Of a DNA stretch of 64,000 bases, positions 16,554-25,729 are shown piece by piece. Every line of letters begins with the position of its first letter. The first letter of the stretch is position 1. A model generated the notes under the pieces. It worked only from the letters and a program-made list of their open reading frames with translations, searched no databases and was not told the origin of the DNA. Source of the stretch: Bradyrhizobium sp. CCBAU 53338 (GTDB lineage: Bacteria > Pseudomonadota > Alphaproteobacteria > Rhizobiales > Xanthobacteraceae); contig NZ_CP030048.1 in NCBI RefSeq assembly GCF_015291665.1, positions 1,922,001 through 1,986,000 of the forward strand, in the 5' to 3' direction. Made by a program: the position numbers and the translations under genes.

Positions 16554-17657
16554 TCAGATCGGCAGATCGAGTTGAGGCTCGGTTCGGTCTTCGGCCTGCA
16601 GGGACGACAGCGACACCCCCAGCAGCCGGACGGCCTTCGGCAGCGGCATCTCGGCCTGCAGCAGAGCGACTGCCAGGCCTTCCAGGTCGGCTCGGCTGGC
16701 CACCTGGACCGAGACGGAACGGGCGCGCGTGATGATCTCGAAATCGAAGAACTTCACCTTCAACGTTACCGTCCGGCCTCGGTTACCCGTTGCCTCGCAG
16801 TGGCGCCAGACCTTGTCGACGAGCGGCTGAAGCTCCGCCACCAAAGCGTCGAACTCGGCAAGATCGCTTGAGAAAGTATTCTCCGCGCCCACGGACTTCC
16901 GGATCCGGTTGGCCCGTACCGGGCGGTGATCCACGCCGCGCGAAATCCAGTAGTAGTAGGCGCCCGACTTGCCGAAGTGGTGCTGCAGGAATGCGAGGTC
17001 CTGGTTTCGAATGTCGAGCCCGGTGAAGATCCCCAATGCGTTGAACTTCGCGCTCGTCGCCGGACCGATGCCATGGAATTTGCCGACCGGCAGAGTTTCG
17101 ACGAATGCGGCACCGGTTTCCGGAGAGATGACGAACTGGCCGTTGGGCTTTCTGTGGTCGGATGCGAGCTTCGCAAGAAACTTGTTATAGCTGATGCCGG
17201 CCGAAGCATTGAGGCCGGTCTCCGCTTTGATCTTTTCGCGTATTCGCAGCGCGACGTCGCGGGCGAGGGCGATGCCTTGCAGGTTCTCGGTGACGTCGAG
17301 GTAGGCCTCGTCCAGCGAAAGCGGCTCGATGATAGGCGTGTGCTCCGCGAAGATATCTCGTATCTGCCGGCTGATCGCCTTGTAGACCTCGAAGCGCGAT
17401 TTCACGAAGATCAGGTCCGGGCACTGCCGCTTAGCGGTGACGGACGGCATTGCCGAGCGCACGCCGAATTTTCGAGCCTCGTAACTCGCCGCTACGACGA
17501 CGCCGCGTTGCGCGGACCCGCCGACCGCCACGGGCTTGCCGCGGAGCTCCGGATTGTCGCGCTGCTCGACCGACGCATAGAAGGCATCCATGTCGATATG
17601 GATGATCTTGCGCGTGGTCGTCTCAACGGCAGCCTGCTCCTGATCCGATGCGTTCAT
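16554..17657 (-). CDS. dinB: DNA polymerase IV, Y-family translesion polymerase
   Basis: 367 residues with all Y-family marks: HIDMDAFYASVEQ near residue 20 (first metal Asp), the YEARKFGVRSAMP region, SLDEAYLDV (catalytic D and E) near 115, the helix-hairpin-helix with HGIGPATSAKF, and a little-finger domain. The last residues, QLDLPI, form a beta-clamp binding motif. It extends mismatched or damaged primers with low fidelity. No LexA box of the GAAC-N7-GAAC type was seen directly upstream, unlike the next gene. Confidence 0.95.
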   Translation of the reverse strand: MNASDQEQAAVETTTRKIIHIDMDAFYASVEQRDNPELRGKPVAVGGSAQRGVVVAASYEARKFGVRSAMPSVTAKRQCPDLIFVKSRFEVYKAISRQIRDIFAEHTPIIEPLSLDEAYLDVTENLQGIALARDVALRIREKIKAETGLNASAGISYNKFLAKLASDHRKPNGQFVISPETGAAFVETLPVGKFHGIGPATSAKFNALGIFTGLDIRNQDLAFLQHHFGKSGAYYYWISRGVDHRPVRANRIRKSVGAENTFSSDLAEFDALVAELQPLVDKVWRHCEATGNRGRTVTLKVKFFDFEIITRARSVSVQVASRADLEGLAVALLQAEMPLPKAVRLLGVSLSSLQAEDRTEPQLDLPI

Positions 17658-17727
17658 AGTGCGATGTTAAACGAGGCCGCGTCACAAGTCCGCATGGCGG
17701 CGTCGGTCGCTGAAGGAACTCTAGCAG

Positions 17728-19887
17728 TTAGGCAGCCTCTGCGTTCGGCGCGACCTCTTCGTCGCGTTTCCGGTTGATGAGGTTGAGCAGGTGAACGGAA
17801 GCTCGTGCGTCGCAGAGCGCCCGATGATGATTGTCGAGCTCTATCCCGTAGATCTCGCAGAGTTTTCCGAGGCCGTAGGACTTATGTCCCGGGTAGCGCC
17901 GCCGCATACCGGCGCACGTACAGAGTTTCGGAAATCGGAAGCGACGTTCCAGCCGTTCATACTCGTAGGCGATGAAACCGTAGTCGAAATTCACATTGTG
18001 AGCGACGAAGATGCCATCGCCCATGAAATGCAGAAAGCTATCGGCCACTTCCGCGAACACCGGGGCATCGCGAACCATCTCGTGCGTGATGCCCGTGAGT
18101 TGAACGATCTTCCCCGGGATCGGCCGCTGCGGATTTATCAGACTGTGCCATTCGTCCACGACCTGATGATTGCGGACTTTGACGGCGCCGATCTCGGTGA
18201 TGCGGTCGCCGTTCGACCAGGCGCCGGTGGTCTCGATGTCGACCACGACGTAATCCTGCTCGGGATCGAAGCGATAATCGACGCGCCCGATCTCGGCGAG
18301 GAGCCCTGCGGCGCCGAGCTGGTGGAGGCGGGTCAGCTGATTGCGCCGGATGACATCGCCTTCCGCCTTGATCTCCATGAAGGAGACTTTGCCGTCGCGC
18401 ACCACCATCAGGTCGGGGAAACCATCCCGCATGCCGCCGAAATCCTCGCACATCGTGCGGACGATCTGCGCGACGCCGATCTGATCGGCCCCCTCAAGTA
18501 GTGCTCGCAAGGCCTCGACTTGCACATGATCCCAGGCGAATATCCCGTTGGGCCGCCCCCAGTGCTGCGCGACGGTGCGCAGCAGCGTCGGGAGAGCGCG
18601 TCCGGATCCGATGGCTTCGAGCTTCTCCTCGATCGATGGCGCGAAAAGCCGGCAGAAGCTGCGGTCCCTCAGGCACTGCGGCAACCAATCGAAGCCGCTG
18701 GGAAGCTGCGAGCGCTCGAAGAGCTCGTCCCAGAACAAGAGGCCGAACAGCGTGTGCCACAGCACGTTCTCCGTATGGAAGACTGTGGCGCCTTCCCGCC
18801 GCAATACGCCGGCCACGCCCGCTTCGGGATTGCCGCGATGAGTGTCGTCGACCGTGATGACGCGGCCGGACCGAAGCAGTTCGGTGTAGAGCCCGGTGCG
18901 TCGCCCCCCGAATTTTCGCGCGTAGAAATCGGTCGCGAAGAGATGCTCCCCGTCGCTTGCGGGGTCGTCTATCATCCGCTGCAGTAACTCCTCGGCTTCG
19001 ACGCGGTCGCCTTCATTGTAGAGCAGGCGAGCCAAGCGCTCGTTGCAGTCGGGCGAGGAGCCCGCGCGGTAAAGCTGCCGGGCGAGACCGCCCTCACCGG
19101 CCCGTTCGAAGAACAGGCCGGTCTGATGCGCGGCGCGGCTGCGGAGATCGGCGGCGTAATCCGTCCCGCAGATAGGGCCTGCAAGAATGTCGATGGCTGC
19201 CTGCCGGTAGACGGCGTCCGATTTGACCTCGAGACGATCGAGGATCTGGCTGTGGTGAAAACACGACAGCGCCTCGTCGCCGTCTGTGAACCGTGCGCTG
19301 AACGACGTTTCCCGGTTGGTCCGAAGAATACCGAGGTCGCGAAGGGCGAAGTTCTTCAGATCTACCTCGGTCTTGCCGAAATAGAGATAGAGCAGGAACT
19401 CGATCGGCCGCGTGCCGTCGAGGGCGATGAACTTGTGGGCGCCGCAGTGCTGAGCGGCCACCGAGAAAGGGATCTGCTCGAGATAATAGTCGACGAACTT
19501 GGACTTCGCCCACGACTTTCGGACGTCGCCCCGCCCTGCCGCCTGCGCTCCCGTCACCAAAACGTCCTTGGGAAGGCGGGCGACGAAGGCCGCGTAGTCG
19601 GCTTCGCCGAGAGATCGAGTGTGCCCGACGGACATCAATTCGGTGGCCGCTCGTTCGATGTCCGTTATCTCGGGATAATTGAATAGCGACCGGTTGAAGA
19701 TCGCGCCACGCCGGTTGACCATCCGGATCAACAGGCAGCGAGCGTCTCTCGACATGCGGTCGAAGCAGGCGAGGAACGCGTGATGATCCGCGGTAAGGAT
19801 CGAGGCGTAAGTCTTCCGGACGAATTCCAGCATCTCGGCGAAATGGTCGAGATAATAAAATGTCTGCAATGTCGGAAGCTTGGCCAC
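17728..19887 (-). CDS. VRR-NUC (FAN1-like) nuclease fused to a DEDDh 3'-5' exonuclease
   Basis: 719 residues. Residues 1-440 are helical and resemble the SAP/TPR-like body of FAN1-type proteins. At about 485-510 comes the PD-(D/E)xK site of VRR-NUC: GFPDLMVV, then FMEIKAEGD and a QLTRLHQL helix. From about 545 to 705 there is a DnaQ-like exonuclease with DEDDh residues in VVDIETTG, HNVNFDYGF and HRALCDA. FAN1-type enzymes cut flapped and crosslinked DNA. The added exonuclease could trim the ends made by the first domain. A LexA box lies 27 bases upstream of the start, so it should be DNA-damage induced. The C-terminus follows dinB's promoter region closely. Confidence 0.85.
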   Translation of the reverse strand: MAKLPTLQTFYYLDHFAEMLEFVRKTYASILTADHHAFLACFDRMSRDARCLLIRMVNRRGAIFNRSLFNYPEITDIERAATELMSVGHTRSLGEADYAAFVARLPKDVLVTGAQAAGRGDVRKSWAKSKFVDYYLEQIPFSVAAQHCGAHKFIALDGTRPIEFLLYLYFGKTEVDLKNFALRDLGILRTNRETSFSARFTDGDEALSCFHHSQILDRLEVKSDAVYRQAAIDILAGPICGTDYAADLRSRAAHQTGLFFERAGEGGLARQLYRAGSSPDCNERLARLLYNEGDRVEAEELLQRMIDDPASDGEHLFATDFYARKFGGRRTGLYTELLRSGRVITVDDTHRGNPEAGVAGVLRREGATVFHTENVLWHTLFGLLFWDELFERSQLPSGFDWLPQCLRDRSFCRLFAPSIEEKLEAIGSGRALPTLLRTVAQHWGRPNGIFAWDHVQVEALRALLEGADQIGVAQIVRTMCEDFGGMRDGFPDLMVVRDGKVSFMEIKAEGDVIRRNQLTRLHQLGAAGLLAEIGRVDYRFDPEQDYVVVDIETTGAWSNGDRITEIGAVKVRNHQVVDEWHSLINPQRPIPGKIVQLTGITHEMVRDAPVFAEVADSFLHFMGDGIFVAHNVNFDYGFIAYEYERLERRFRFPKLCTCAGMRRRYPGHKSYGLGKLCEIYGIELDNHHRALCDARASVHLLNLINRKRDEEVAPNAEAA

Positions 19888-19913
19888 GCGGACCTTGTTC
19901 GGGGGATTCGGTC

Positions 19914-19928
19914 GTTCTATCTTTGTTC
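19914..19928 (-). promoter_or_regulatory. LexA (SOS) box before the VRR-NUC/exonuclease gene
   Basis: GTTC at 19914-19917, seven bases, GTTC at 19925-19928 on the plus strand, i.e. GAAC-N7-GAAC reading toward the gene. It sits 27-41 bases before the ATG at 19887, the usual place for LexA repression in alphaproteobacteria. This is the better placed of the two boxes in the window. Confidence 0.7.
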
Positions 19929-19977
19929 CGATCCAATGCAGAAAGTCAATAGTCTGTCTGCGCCAAGATGAGCGCGG

Positions 19978-20247
19978 CTAGACGCAGCCAGGCGGGCAGT
20001 CGGGACAGGTGTCGCCGATCGCGTCCAGTACGTCCTGGATCTCGCCGACGGCTTGGTTCGGAGACAGTCCAGAGGGCGGATCCCGTCGTGCGATATCCAG
20101 GGCACGGTCTCGGGCGTGCGGATCGGCCCGGTCCTGCATCCAGCCGTGTTCCTCGCACTCGCGAATGGCTCCGGCGCCCAACAGCACCGAAATTGCCCAG
20201 CCGCGCAGCGTCCGGATCGCCAGCCGTCTTTCCTTTGTCATCAGCAT
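19978..20247 (-). CDS. Small conserved protein with C-terminal Cys cluster
   Basis: 89 residues starting at 20247, with AGGAG seven bases upstream. The middle reads ECEEHGWMQDRADPHARDRA and the C-terminus GDTCPDCPPGCV, giving three Cys in the last nine residues plus an earlier C/H pair that might bind metal. The type is a rhizobial orphan protein. The long open frame extending upstream to 20649 has no coding character. Confidence 0.6.
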   Translation of the reverse strand: MLMTKERRLAIRTLRGWAISVLLGAGAIRECEEHGWMQDRADPHARDRALDIARRDPPSGLSPNQAVGEIQDVLDAIGDTCPDCPPGCV

Positions 20248-20648
20248 GAGATCGCTCCTGCCCGGACGAATCCTTCCGCCCGTCGCTCGCTCCGGGCGAT
20301 TAACACAGAGCAGCGATTCCGAATTGCCGAGGCTGCGGCTTGTCCACCTGTTCCGGCGGGCTACCATCCAGCGGAATCTTCCTTGCGCCGCCGCGGAGGA
20401 CATTCTGGAGTCCTTAAGGCGATAATCGCGTCTGCCTCCTGCCCCCGCAATTCGCGCGTCGGGCGCGGGATCGGAGGCGGCAGGAGCAAATAGGCGCTCC
20501 TCGGGCGGCCAGAGGGGGCAGAGAGCCCGGCGCCCTCGGTGTGCCGGATGCCTAGGAGGTTCCCGAGCTTGCCGGCCAAGAGCGGCTGGGCCCTTATTCG
20601 AATGGGATGCGGCGGAGACGGCCGCCGCAAGGTGCATGGGGGCGGGCA
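20248..20648. other. GC-rich divergent intergenic region
   Basis: Four hundred bases between divergent genes. It contains GC-rich imperfect stem-loops, for example CTGCCTCC near 20430 pairing with GGAGGCGGCAG near 20472. No open frame with domain content was seen. Promoters for both flanking genes should lie here, but no consensus is clear. Confidence 0.35.
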
Positions 20649-21074
20649 ATGTGGCTGAGCAAAGCAGACGTCAGGGCAAATCTTGTTGCGGATATGACGA
20701 GGCGGTTTCCCGGGCGAAACGGAAACTTTCCCAACAAACTGAAGATCTCGGCCCTCGGATTTCCCAACGCGGAGTCGCTGCGCGAGTGGGGCAAGGCGCT
20801 CAACCGCGCCAAATGGTTCACCGGCTGGTTTACGCCCTCCGAGTTTCTGGCATGCGTCACTATTGGACCTGTGCCGAACTCCGACGATCCGAATCTGATC
20901 GATCTGATGTTCAACACGCAAACGCGGCCTCCCGAGCGAGCGGCTTCGCGCACGTCGATGCTCCGCCTCTTCGCTGGCGCTGCGGACGTGGCGAAGAAAA
21001 AGCCGGCCGCGACGCCGGGCAACGCCGCGAAAGCCAAGAAGGCGGCAAAGAAGGTTGCGAAGCCGAGGGGGTGA
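20649..21074 (+). CDS. Hypothetical protein with Lys/Ala-rich tail
   Basis: 141 residues from ATG 20649 (MWLSKADVRANLV...). The middle is a compact soluble domain (FPNAESLREWGKALNRAKWF), and the last 30 residues are a Lys/Ala/Pro repeat (AKKKPAATPGNAAKAKKAAK), the kind of tail seen on DNA-binding or Ku-like proteins. It ends five bases before the exported protein gene, so the two are probably one operon. An earlier ATG at 20607 is possible but adds only Arg/Gly-rich residues. Confidence 0.55.
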   Translation: MWLSKADVRANLVADMTRRFPGRNGNFPNKLKISALGFPNAESLREWGKALNRAKWFTGWFTPSEFLACVTIGPVPNSDDPNLIDLMFNTQTRPPERAASRTSMLRLFAGAADVAKKKPAATPGNAAKAKKAAKKVAKPRG

Positions 21075-21079
21075 GGGTT

Positions 21080-22237
21080 ATGTCGAATAGCGGCACTTGG
21101 AGATGGACCATTTGCCTGTCCCTCCCGATCTTGGCGGCGGTGTCCTCGACTTCCAGAGCGGATTGTCTCGACGAATTCGTTGCCAAGAACGGATCGTCGG
21201 GGTCGATCGCAATCCTGATGCAGGACCCGGCCTTCCAGAAGTGCCGAGGCAATCCCAATCCCGGCGCCCGCAAGGCGAAAACAGAAAAGGCCGCGGCGAT
21301 CGCGCCCGCCGTCCTTGCCGCTCCGGCGGCGCCGATGGCCGTTGAGCGACCCGTGCCGCCGCCAACCCCGCCCGAGTACATCACGACGATCTATCCGATG
21401 CTGCGGAGCAGCTTCTCCGACGTTTGGCTGTTCGACAAGCGAAAGGGTGTTTCGGATATCGCCGACGCCGAAGGCGCGCAATTTTCCTATGCCGACGACC
21501 GCATCGCCCAGAACAAGACGTGGACCGCGCATGCAATGGGTGCGGTCGTCTTTCAGTACCTGCACGATCGTTACCCGAAAGACGACAGCTTCAATTTCAT
21601 CGGCTTGAGCGTCGCGCCTTTCGTGCAGGTCGACAGGATCAGCAACAGCAGTCCCAAGGCGGCCGTCAACAACGTGGACGAGATCTCCTTCGGAGGTTCG
21701 GCGGAGATAGGCTTCGACGTCGGGCCGGGTGCGAACTACTTCCGGCTCAGAGGGGCGGGAGTCGAAGATCGCGTCGCGGGCTCGTCGAGTGGGTCGAGTG
21801 TATTCGAATGGATTCCGATCATCGATGGCGTGCTCAATTCGCCGTTCAACATCGGCACGCTGCCGATCACGTTCATCTTCGCACCGGAGTTGAAGATCAG
21901 ATACGACAACGTGCTGACAGACGATCTCACGGGCCGAAAGCAATACCTGACGCGCGGAGGCGCCCAGGTCTTTCTGAAGTACACGGGCATTGCGGGCGTG
22001 CTTCCCGATGCCATCAAAAACATCGGGTTTCTCTCGACCCTCCACGGTCAGACCACGGCAAGCTGGCTGACCTCCTCTTTTGACGGTCGCAGCTACGGCT
22101 ATTTCAACACGTCGTTGACCGTCAACCTCGACGAACAAGGCTATATCGGCCTCAGTACGAGCTATACGAAAGGGCGCTCGGAAGAGACTGGACGGAAACA
22201 GGATATTTGGAAGGTCAGTCTCACCGGTAAGCTGTAA
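21080..22237 (+). CDS. Exported protein, probable beta-rich envelope protein
   Basis: 385 residues with a signal peptide (WRWTICLSLPILAAVSS, cleavage near SRA-DC). After a Pro/Ala-rich linker, residues 100-385 consist of alternating strands with aromatic ends (FNFIGLSVAPFVQVDR, YFRLRGAGVEDR, YGYFNTSLTVNLD, YIGLSTSYTKGR), and the protein ends KVSLTGKL. This suggests an outer-membrane barrel or surface protein, though no family was recognised. The reading frame is open further upstream, but the ATG at 21080 follows the preceding stop and begins the signal peptide. Confidence 0.65.
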   Translation: MSNSGTWRWTICLSLPILAAVSSTSRADCLDEFVAKNGSSGSIAILMQDPAFQKCRGNPNPGARKAKTEKAAAIAPAVLAAPAAPMAVERPVPPPTPPEYITTIYPMLRSSFSDVWLFDKRKGVSDIADAEGAQFSYADDRIAQNKTWTAHAMGAVVFQYLHDRYPKDDSFNFIGLSVAPFVQVDRISNSSPKAAVNNVDEISFGGSAEIGFDVGPGANYFRLRGAGVEDRVAGSSSGSSVFEWIPIIDGVLNSPFNIGTLPITFIFAPELKIRYDNVLTDDLTGRKQYLTRGGAQVFLKYTGIAGVLPDAIKNIGFLSTLHGQTTASWLTSSFDGRSYGYFNTSLTVNLDEQGYIGLSTSYTKGRSEETGRKQDIWKVSLTGKL

Positions 22238-22313
22238 AAGGCGCTGCACGTATTTTTCATCCCTCGAAGGGCACAAATAGCTATCTTCCAAGGATCGGCG
22301 GAGATTGCGCTGC

Positions 22314-25300
22314 ATGGACGCGATACTAGGATCGAACGACGAAGCCGCTGCGGCACTTCCTCGCTCGATCGTTTTACCCGAAATCGAGTTCGTCAGAAAA
22401 TTTCGTTTGGGGCGGCAAGTCTGTCTGCTGCGCGAAAGCCAGTCGGTCGATGTTGTCCGGATCACCTCTGAGCTTGCCTATGGCCGGACGCGCTTTCCCG
22501 TCTGGCATCTTGGAACGGGGGACCGCATCACGGTGGTCGACCGCAAGCTTCGCTCCATTCCGGCGGGCATCACCGGCGTCCTGGAGCGGACCGACGAGGG
22601 GCACCAATGGCAATGGCACTCACTGGTCGATGACTTCGAAGCCCGTGTCAAAGCCGATGCTGGCGCGGTTGCTGCCGAAATCGAGGCGGCATGGAAAGAC
22701 AAGTTTCGCTTCCGCATGGAGGAAGCCGATTCATCAGGAGAAGTTGCTCCGGGCAACGAAGGACTGAGGCCGCCCCAGATCGGTGCGCTGCACGCGATCG
22801 GCGCCCATTGGAGCATCTTCCCCAACGAAGTCGCCACGGTGGTCATGCCGACGGGGACCGGCAAGACTGAGACGATGCTGGGCACCGTCGTGAACTATCG
22901 CCGAGGTCCAACCCTAGTCGTCGTGCCGTCCCGGGCGCTTCGCAACCAGACGTTCGGAAAGTTCAGGAAGCTGGGATTGTTGCGCGATCTCGGCCTCGTC
23001 GATAGGGCAATCCCGAACCCGATCGTGGGCGTCATCACCAAGGAACCGAACTGCGAAGAAGATTTCGAGATGCTTCGCGGCTGCAACGTCGTGATCGCGG
23101 TCATGGCATCGCTTGGCGCCCCGGGCGTGGCCCCGTTCCGTCCTGGCATCGCAGCTATTTTCGCGTCTCTGTTCGTGGACGAGGCCCACCACATTCCCTC
23201 GGATACCTGGAGCGAATTCCGATCTCATTTCACGGCACATCGGATCGTGCAGTTTACGGCCACTCCGTTCCGGCTGGATCGGAAGCTCGTCGATGGCCGT
23301 GTGATCTTCAACTACTCGCTGGCTGCGGCGCAGCGCGACCGATACTTCAAAAAAATCACATTTCTTCCGGTCTTCGAGCTCGACCAGGCGGATGCTGACG
23401 AGGCGATAGCGCGAGAGGCTGTCCGCGTTCTACGGACGGATTTGCGGGCAGGCCTGCGTCATTTGCTGATGGCCAGGTGCCGGCTCATCGACCGAGGCGC
23501 AAAGATCAAGGCGATTTACGATCGCTTGGCACCGGAATTCGACGCTCTCGTCGTCCATTCGGACATGGAGGATTCGGTCATCGAAGCCGCTATCGCCCGT
23601 ATGCGCGCCGGCGAAAGCAAAATCGTCATCTGCGTCAACATGCTGGGCGAAGGGTTCGACCTGCCCGAATTGAAGATCGCCGCTCTGCACGATCTGCACA
23701 AAAGTCTGCCGATCCTGCTCCAGTTCACCGGGCGGTTTACGCGCACGTCGGCAGTCGCCATCGGGGACGCGACTGTCGTGGCCAATATCGCTGACCCCAA
23801 GGTCTCGCAGAGATTGGAGAAGCTCTATACCGAGAACGCCGATTGGAACGTCCTGCTCAGCGAGCGAAGTTCGGAAGCGGCCAAAGAACACGCTGAGCTG
23901 GTGGAGTTTCTGAGAAACTCCGACACGCTCGTCGACGACTCCGGCGTCGACGAGATCAAGATCTCGAAAAATCTGCTGCGCCCCAAGTTCAGCACTATCG
24001 TCTTCAGGTGTACGAAGTTCACCCCGAAGAGCTTCCAAAAAGGGATTTCCAGCTCGGTCATCGTGCACAACGCGTGGCTCAACCCGAGCGCTAATCTGCT
24101 GTTCTTTGTGTCGCGTAGACAGGACGCCGTCCGATGGGCGAAAGGTCGGGTCGTTGAAGACCGAGAATGGCATCTTTTCGTGCTCTATCACGATGCCGAG
24201 GCTGGGCTCCTGCACATCAACTCGTCCGACAAGGCGTCAACGCACGACGAACTGGCCAAAGCGGTCGGCGCGGACAGTCGGATCCAGGGCGAGACCGTCT
24301 TCCGGTCGCTCGGAGGCATCAATCGGCTGATCTTCAGCAACATCGGCGTCCGGAAACATGGTCGCCGCAACATGAGCTTCGCCATGTACACGGGCGCCGA
24401 CGTGAAAGAAGCGTTGACGGCGGTGGATACCAAGGATGCGACCAAATCCAACCTCGACGGTCGGGGATGGGAGTACGGCTCGGTCGTTCACCCTGGGTGC
24501 TCCGCCAAAGGCCGCGTCTGGTCGAAGGCGCAGGGGTCGATTCCGCACTTGGTGCGCTGGTGCAGACCGGTGGGGCGGAAGCTGATCGACGAGACCATCG
24601 ATGCCTCGAAGATCATCGATAACGTGCTCATTCCCGTCGAGGTCAAGGACAAGTTCCCCGAAGAACAGGTGCTCTCCGTCGAGTGGCCGCCCGAGTTGCT
24701 CAAGACCTCGGACGAACGCATCTTCGTCGTGAAGGGCGACCAAGAGGTCGCTACGGCCTTCTGCGAGTGGTCATTTGACGAGGAGAATTCGACGGCGACC
24801 AAGCTGGCCTTCAGGCTGATTTCGTCATCCGGCGAGCTCGACGAGCAAGTGTCCCTGAAATTGGACGCCAGCAAGGGATACCGGTTCGAAGGAGCCCCTG
24901 GGGTTAGTTTCAAGTCGGGGCGGCTGACCATGGCGCTGACCGACTATCTCTACAATTACCCACTGCTCGTCCGGTATGTGAGCCTAAAAGAATTGGAGGG
25001 CGATCTCCTATACGAACAGAGCAACCCAGCGACGATAAAGCTGGACGACCGCAGCCTCGAGTCGTGGAAATGGCCCAAGGACAAGGTTGATATCACGGTG
25101 GAGTCGATCTGGAAAAAAGGCGTCGAGAGGCCGAAATCGGTCCAGGCGTATGTGGCGGCCCACTATCGGGATGAAGGCTTCGAGGTAGTCTTCAACGACG
25201 ACGATGCGGGTGAGGCCGCCGACCTGGTCTGCCTCAAGGAGGAAGAGGAAAGCGTCAGAATCGTGCTGACCCACTGTAAATTCTCCGGTGGAGCAACAGA

Positions 25301-25643
25301 AGGCACCCGCGTCAAAGACGTCGTCGAAGTGACCTCCCAGGCCGTCAGGAGTGCGATCTGGCGCGGCAACTTCGACCGGCTGCACAGGCATCTGCTGGCC
25401 CGCCTGAAGCTCAAGGGATCCGGCGCGGGAAGCCGCTCGCGGTTCCTGACGGGCAGCCTGACGACCTTGGCTGCGATCGCCAAATCAACCCGCATCAAGC
25501 CGATCGACTTCGATATCGTCATCGTGCAGCCGGGCGTAAGCCGCTCGCGCATGTCCGAGGACCAGCGCCTGGTCTTGGGAGCCGGGCTGGTGTTTCTGAA
25601 ACAGACAATCGGGGTCGACGCGCGAGTCATTTGTAGCGAATAG
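22314..25643 (+). CDS. Large SF2 (DEAD-type) helicase with C-terminal nuclease-like domain
   Basis: 1109 residues. Helicase motifs: I MPTGTGKTE at about 178, II DEAHH near 288, III QFTATPFR, later NMLGEGFDLP and VI QFTGRFTRT. Residues 560-900 form beta-rich parts without known match. The last 170 residues contain GEAADLVCLK, then IVLTHCKFSGG and VVEVTSQAVRS, an order of acidic residue, (x)HCK and a helix that resembles a restriction-type (PD-(D/E)xK) site, a common add-on in defence helicases. I infer a DNA-translocating nuclease with an antiphage or plasmid role. It stands alone, divergent in function from its neighbours. Confidence 0.75.
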   Translation: MDAILGSNDEAAAALPRSIVLPEIEFVRKFRLGRQVCLLRESQSVDVVRITSELAYGRTRFPVWHLGTGDRITVVDRKLRSIPAGITGVLERTDEGHQWQWHSLVDDFEARVKADAGAVAAEIEAAWKDKFRFRMEEADSSGEVAPGNEGLRPPQIGALHAIGAHWSIFPNEVATVVMPTGTGKTETMLGTVVNYRRGPTLVVVPSRALRNQTFGKFRKLGLLRDLGLVDRAIPNPIVGVITKEPNCEEDFEMLRGCNVVIAVMASLGAPGVAPFRPGIAAIFASLFVDEAHHIPSDTWSEFRSHFTAHRIVQFTATPFRLDRKLVDGRVIFNYSLAAAQRDRYFKKITFLPVFELDQADADEAIAREAVRVLRTDLRAGLRHLLMARCRLIDRGAKIKAIYDRLAPEFDALVVHSDMEDSVIEAAIARMRAGESKIVICVNMLGEGFDLPELKIAALHDLHKSLPILLQFTGRFTRTSAVAIGDATVVANIADPKVSQRLEKLYTENADWNVLLSERSSEAAKEHAELVEFLRNSDTLVDDSGVDEIKISKNLLRPKFSTIVFRCTKFTPKSFQKGISSSVIVHNAWLNPSANLLFFVSRRQDAVRWAKGRVVEDREWHLFVLYHDAEAGLLHINSSDKASTHDELAKAVGADSRIQGETVFRSLGGINRLIFSNIGVRKHGRRNMSFAMYTGADVKEALTAVDTKDATKSNLDGRGWEYGSVVHPGCSAKGRVWSKAQGSIPHLVRWCRPVGRKLIDETIDASKIIDNVLIPVEVKDKFPEEQVLSVEWPPELLKTSDERIFVVKGDQEVATAFCEWSFDEENSTATKLAFRLISSSGELDEQVSLKLDASKGYRFEGAPGVSFKSGRLTMALTDYLYNYPLLVRYVSLKELEGDLLYEQSNPATIKLDDRSLESWKWPKDKVDITVESIWKKGVERPKSVQAYVAAHYRDEGFEVVFNDDDAGEAADLVCLKEEEESVRIVLTHCKFSGGATEGTRVKDVVEVTSQAVRSAIWRGNFDRLHRHLLARLKLKGSGAGSRSRFLTGSLTTLAAIAKSTRIKPIDFDIVIVQPGVSRSRMSEDQRLVLGAGLVFLKQTIGVDARVICSE

Positions 25644-25729
25644 GCCGGGCGCAAGGTCACATTCAACGTTCGCCGGCTCAAACATATCTCCGTAGATCAA
25701 TGATTAACTCACACGGTTAGCAGGCCTTC

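Noticed and set aside
17658..17727. LexA box upstream of dinB
   Set aside because: A GTTC is present near the start, but no second GTTC follows at seven bases.
20594..22465. 623-residue open frame on the minus strand
   Set aside because: Antisense to the exported protein and its upstream gene; Arg/Ala-rich with no domains.
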